Assembly: GCF_004522235.1 (NCBI RefSeq)
Contig: NZ_SDLT01000024.1
Location: forward strand, 1-64,000
DNA length: 64,000 nt
Source of the DNA: Amycolatopsis nivea
GTDB lineage: Bacteria; Actinomycetota; Actinomycetes; Mycobacteriales; Pseudonocardiaceae
Reading direction: 5' to 3'
How positions within the stretch are numbered: position 1 is the first letter of the stretch; every line of letters begins with the position of its first letter. Positions 60,965 to 64,000 of this stretch are shown here, one piece after another. The position numbers and the translations under genes were made by a program. A model generated the notes under the pieces. That model saw only the letters and a program-made list of their open reading frames with translations, made no database searches and was not told the DNA's origin.

Positions 60965-62445
60965 GACGCGACCGGGCTTTCCCGCGTGACGCTCGTGCGC
61001 AGGTCCGCCGCGACCGTGGCCACCGCGTCGAGCAGCGCGCGGTAGTCGGCGGGTTGGGTGTGCGGATGCAGGAGGGTGAGCTTGAGCCACAGCTGCGCCT
61101 CGCCGTCCGGTCCGGTCGGCAACGAGCCGCGACCGATCACCGCGGTGCCGTCCTCGAGAAGCGTGCGGCGCACCTGCGCGACCAACTCGTCTCCGGCCGC
61201 TCCGTCCGCCGCCACCGGACGGAAGACCACTGTGGACAGTTCGGGTTCGCCCCACGATCGCAGCGCCGGATGGTCCTCGACCATCGCGTGCACGCCGGAA
61301 GCGTTGGCACAGCAGCGTTCCACGAGTGCCCCAATCCCGGCCGTGCCGAGCGCGCGCAGCGTGACCGCCATCCGGAACGCGTCCGGACGCCGGGACGTGC
61401 GCAGCGAACGGCCGAGCAGATCGGGCAGTCCAGCTTCGGTGTCGTCGTCGGCGTTGAGGTACTCGGCGCGGACGGTGAGCGCCTGCAGATCGGCCTCCCC
61501 GCGCGCGGCGAAGACGCCAGCGGCCACCGGTTGCCAGCCGAATTTGTGCAGGTCAAGCGCGACTGAATCGGCCAGCTCCAGACCGGCGAGGCGCGAGCGA
61601 AGGGTTTCGCTGCAGAGCGCGAGACCGCCGTACGCCGCGTCGACGTGCAGCCGCGCTCCGGTCCGGCGGCAGATTTCGGCGATCTCCGGCAACGGGTCGA
61701 TCCGGCCGGTGTTGGTGGTGCCGGCGGTCGCGACGACCACCGCCTGCGCGCCGAGCGGCCCCAACGCCTCGGCCAGCGCGGACGGGACCATCCGGTCGTC
61801 GACGCACGGCACCACGACCGGCGCGGGCAGTCCGAGCAGCCATGCCGCGCGGGCGACGCTGTGGTGCGAATTAGCTCCGCAAACCGGGCGCGTGACGGCG
61901 GATTCCCGGGCGAGCAGGAGGCCGAGAAGGTTGGATTCGGTGCCGCCGGAGGTGATGACGGCGTCCGGGCGTGCGGCGTCCGGGTAGCAGAGCCGAGCGA
62001 TCCCGGTGGCGAACTCGCGCTCGATCTCGCTCGCGACCGGTGCCTGGTCCCAGGAGTCCATCGACGGGTTCAGCGCGGAGGCGACGACGTCCGCGGCGAC
62101 GGAAACGGCCAGCGGCGGGCAGTGCAGATGCGCGGCGCACGCCGGGTCGCCCGGGTCGGCGGATCCGGCGGCGAGCAGGGCGGAAAGCTCTTCCAGGGCT
62201 TGTTCGGCGCCCACCCCGTGCCGAGGGAGCCCGTCGGCGGACTGGGTGCGGGCGAGGGTCGCCGCCACCGCGGCCGGGCCGCCTGCCGGAACCGGACCGC
62301 CGCGTTCGGCCGTGCCCGCCGCCATTCCGCGCAGTGCCGCCGGAAGCAGCTGGGCCAGCCGGTCCGCACCGCCGGGGCCGCCCGCGAGCCACTCCGCCGA
62401 AGCCACGCCGGACGAGGCCGTCGGCGCTGAGGGCGCATCCGCCAT
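60961..62445 (-). CDS. PLP-dependent decarboxylase, DesA-like
   Basis: 494 aa of the group II decarboxylase family. AHLHCPPLAVSVAADVV, SMDSWDQAPVASEIE and ITSGGTESNLLGLL are typical of DesA-type lysine decarboxylases and related diaminobutyrate/ornithine enzymes; the PLP Lys is in LDLHKFGWQPVAAG and the Asp in LHVDAAYGG. The ATG at 62445 follows AAAGGCGG. First gene of the operon, directly behind an iron box. Lysine to cadaverine is the likeliest reaction, by analogy. Confidence 0.9.
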   Translation of the reverse strand: MADAPSAPTASSGVASAEWLAGGPGGADRLAQLLPAALRGMAAGTAERGGPVPAGGPAAVAATLARTQSADGLPRHGVGAEQALEELSALLAAGSADPGDPACAAHLHCPPLAVSVAADVVASALNPSMDSWDQAPVASEIEREFATGIARLCYPDAARPDAVITSGGTESNLLGLLLARESAVTRPVCGANSHHSVARAAWLLGLPAPVVVPCVDDRMVPSALAEALGPLGAQAVVVATAGTTNTGRIDPLPEIAEICRRTGARLHVDAAYGGLALCSETLRSRLAGLELADSVALDLHKFGWQPVAAGVFAARGEADLQALTVRAEYLNADDDTEAGLPDLLGRSLRTSRRPDAFRMAVTLRALGTAGIGALVERCCANASGVHAMVEDHPALRSWGEPELSTVVFRPVAADGAAGDELVAQVRRTLLEDGTAVIGRGSLPTGPDGEAQLWLKLTLLHPHTQPADYRALLDAVATVAADLRTSVTRESPVAS

Positions 62446-62458
62446 GGAACCGCCTTTC

Positions 62459-62477
62459 TTAGGGTAACCTTGCCTTA
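62459..62477 (-). promoter_or_regulatory. IdeR/DmdR iron box
   Basis: Read on the minus strand, TAAGGCAAGGTTACCCTAA matches the 19-base iron-box consensus TwAGGTwAGsCTwACCTwA at 16 positions. It ends 13 bases before the decarboxylase ATG, so iron-bound IdeR should shut the siderophore operon. Confidence 0.85.
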
Positions 62478-62535
62478 CCCTGCGCAACAATACGGATACC
62501 CACCGGCACGCTGCGAGCGGGGCCCGCGCGGCAGC

Positions 62536-62575
62536 GAAACGGCCGGCGCCCCCCTTGGGGAGCACCGGCCGTTTC
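62536..62575 (-). terminator. Terminator downstream of the S9 peptidase
   Basis: GAAACGGCCGG and CCGGCCGTTTC form an 11-bp stem around a CCCCTTGGGG inner hairpin. It lies 125 bases past the S9 peptidase stop and just past a small ORF, and it separates both from the siderophore promoter. Confidence 0.8.
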
Positions 62576-62585
62576 AAGGCAGGAG

Positions 62586-62675
62586 TTAGCGCGACGGAGC
62601 CAGCCCGCACACCTGCACCGCGAGCACGGGCGTGGTCGGCCCGTTGTCCACAGAGGACTGCATCGGCGAGTCCAC
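62586..62675 (-). CDS. Candidate 29-aa peptide
   Basis: A short frame from GTG 62675 (or ATG 62663) to a TAA at 62586, between the S9 peptidase stop and the terminator. Predicted peptide begins VDSPMQSSVDNGPTT and ends VQVCGLAPSR, with one Cys. It is in the same frame as the peptidase, so readthrough would append it. No clear ribosome site. I do not recognise it; it may be chance. Confidence 0.25.
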   Translation of the reverse strand: MDSPMQSSVDNGPTTPVLAVQVCGLAPSR

Positions 62676-62699
62676 GGCATCGTCCGGGATCGGCGAACC

Positions 62700-64000
62700 T
62701 CAGCCCTCCTTCCCGAGAGCGGCCAGTTCCCGGTGGATCCACTCGACCTGGGTGCGCATGAGGTTCTCCGCGACCTCCTCGGCCTGCGGCGTCATGTGCG
62801 TCGCGCCCGCGAGCGGCAGGAAGCCGTGCGCGCGGCCCTTCGCCAGCAACGCCGAGGAAAGCCGCAGCGCGTGCGCCGGGAAGACGTTGTCGTCGGCGAG
62901 GCCGTGCACGATCAGCAGCGCCCGTTCGAGCGAACCGGCACTCGCGATGAGCGAGTTGTGCTCATAGCTTTCCGGCTCGTCTTCCGGCTTGCCGAGGTAG
63001 CGCTCGGTGTAGTGGGTGTCGTACAGCGACCAGTCGGTGACCGGCGCGCCCGCGACCGCCGCGTGGAACACGTCCGGCCGCCGCAGCACGGCGAGCGCGG
63101 AGAGGTAGCCCCCATAGGACCAGCCGCGGATCGCGACGCGCTCGAGGTCCAGTTCGGGGTACGCCGCGGCGGCCGCGTGCAGTGCGTCGACCTGGTCGGC
63201 CAGCGTGACGTCGGCGAGCTTGCCCGCGATCTCCTTCTCCCACGCCGGTCCGCGCCCGGGCGACCCGCGACCGTCCACGACCAGCACGGCGAAGCCCTGG
63301 TCGGCAAGCCACTGCGGGGTGAGGAAAGCGTTGCGGCTCTGGAGAACCCGCTGCGCGTGCGGGCCGCCGTACGGGTCGAGGAGCACCGGCAGCTTGCCTT
63401 CGTCGGGCTCGTAACCGCGCGGCAGCACCAACGCCGCGCGCAGCTGGCGTTCGCCGAGAGTGAGCCAGGTCAGGTTCGGGACGATCTCCGGGTCCACAGT
63501 GGACGATGCGATCGACCCCGCCTCGGCGCCGTCCCGCAGCACGGTCACCTTCGGGCCGCTGTGGTCGAGACTCCACGAGGAAAGCACCGTGAGAGCCGCG
63601 CTTCCCGAACCGACGTGCACACCGTCCGTTGTGGACAGTCGCCGCACCTTGCCGTCTTCGGTGCGGTACAGGTGGATCTGCGTCGGGTCGCTTTCCGAGG
63701 CGGTGAACAGGATTTCCTCGCCGACGTGCAGCACCATCCGCAGCTGCATGCCCGGCGGCGTGACCGGTTCGCCGTCCACCAGGAGCCGGTGATCGCCGTC
63801 CGCCGCGCTTTCCACCACCAGCTTGCCGTCCGCGGTCCACGCGGGCACGCCCTGGAAGATCTCGACCCAGTGCTCGTCGGTCTCGGTGTGCACCTCGGCG
63901 ACCGAACCGTCGGACGGATCCAGCGCGAGCACCGTCAGCCGCTTCTGGTCCCGCGGCTGCACGGCCAGCAGCGGCTGCCCGCCCGCCGACCAGTGCACCG
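62700..64000 (-). CDS. S9-family prolyl oligopeptidase/DPP-IV-like peptidase (partial)
   Basis: C-terminal 432 residues or so of a gene whose start lies beyond the right edge; family members are about 650-720 aa. The beta-propeller end (LYRTEDGKVRRLSTTDG) is followed by the alpha/beta-hydrolase domain: VLLDPYGGPHAQRV, nucleophile RGWSYGGYLSALA, Asp in HGLADDNVFPAHA and His in AGATHMTPQ. It probably cleaves short peptides after Pro or Ala. Followed by a terminator. Confidence 0.9.
   Translation of the reverse strand, partial: VHWSAGGQPLLAVQPRDQKRLTVLALDPSDGSVAEVHTETDEHWVEIFQGVPAWTADGKLVVESAADGDHRLLVDGEPVTPPGMQLRMVLHVGEEILFTASESDPTQIHLYRTEDGKVRRLSTTDGVHVGSGSAALTVLSSWSLDHSGPKVTVLRDGAEAGSIASSTVDPEIVPNLTWLTLGERQLRAALVLPRGYEPDEGKLPVLLDPYGGPHAQRVLQSRNAFLTPQWLADQGFAVLVVDGRGSPGRGPAWEKEIAGKLADVTLADQVDALHAAAAAYPELDLERVAIRGWSYGGYLSALAVLRRPDVFHAAVAGAPVTDWSLYDTHYTERYLGKPEDEPESYEHNSLIASAGSLERALLIVHGLADDNVFPAHALRLSSALLAKGRAHGFLPLAGATHMTPQAEEVAENLMRTQVEWIHRELAALGKEG

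Noticed and set aside
62480..62535. A tRNA or small RNA in the siderophore promoter region
   Set aside because: No cloverleaf or conserved tRNA boxes (GTTCRANNC) could be found; only a promoter and a terminator are supported.

Overview
The window reads as chromosomal core DNA of a high-GC actinomycete of the Pseudonocardiaceae, most likely Amycolatopsis. The gene order nusB-efp-pepQ-aroQ-aroB-aroK-aroC, pyrR-pyrB-pyrC-carA-carB-pyrF and mihF-gmk-rpoZ-coaBC-metK matches blocks known from Mycobacterium and Streptomyces. The developmental regulator BldD, a DasR/PTS locus and GTG starts in many genes point the same way. The genus call also leans on a dispersed hairpin repeat that I associate with Amycolatopsis genomes; that part is memory, not proof. 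No rRNA, tRNA, transposase or CRISPR array was seen.

Layout. 1-12.7 kb (minus strand): metK, coaBC, rpoZ, gmk, mihF, then the pyrimidine operon read pyrR to pyrF, whose genes overlap by 1 or 4 nt and which begins with a PyrR-binding RNA hairpin. 12.9-13.4 kb: bldD, divergent, with a BldD-type box in its own promoter. 14.3-23 kb: nusB-efp-pepQ, two cell-envelope genes, then the shikimate genes aroC-aroK-aroB-aroQ with an odd GTGA-bounded ORF between aroK and aroB. 23-26.9 kb: a prepilin peptidase with a repeat-expanded loop, an AraC regulator, a flavin/F420-type oxidoreductase and a Rieske lipoprotein. 26.9-30.3 kb: an N-acetylglucosamine-type PTS (EIIA, EIIB, EIIC, HPr) around dasR with a dre site. 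30.3-43.2 kb: hydrolases, a dehydrogenase, aroE-mltG-ruvX-alaS and membrane partners, and a protein resembling the histidyl-tRNA synthetase catalytic domain. 43.3-48.35 kb: two inverted copies of a composite repeat enclosing an acireductone-dioxygenase-like protein, rarA, a phosphoesterase and an SGNH hydrolase. 48.4-56.5 kb: a phosphotransferase-like protein, a DUF389 protein, aspS, an intein-split radical SAM protein under LexA-type boxes, and sthA. 56.6-62.5 kb: an iron-box-controlled siderophore operon. 62.6-64 kb: the C-terminal part of an S9 peptidase.

How the parts work together. The left half supplies nucleotides (UMP via pyr/car, GMP kinase), coenzyme A, SAM and chorismate, joined to transcription and translation factors. 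The PTS/DasR locus couples amino-sugar uptake to development, as BldD does through c-di-GMP. The right end makes an NRPS-independent siderophore: PLP decarboxylase (DesA-like), FAD N-hydroxylase (DesB-like), IucA/IucC synthetase (DesD-like) and, where the desferrioxamine operon has its acyltransferase DesC, a glutamine-synthetase-fold ligase.

Most unusual signals: the siderophore operon with a GS-type ligase; an intein that interrupts the CxxxCxxC motif of a radical SAM enzyme, with two SOS boxes upstream; degenerate tandem copies of gene 3' ends downstream of aroQ and an AraC gene, with a related pattern at aroK; and the long inverted composite repeats at 43.3 and 48.3 kb.
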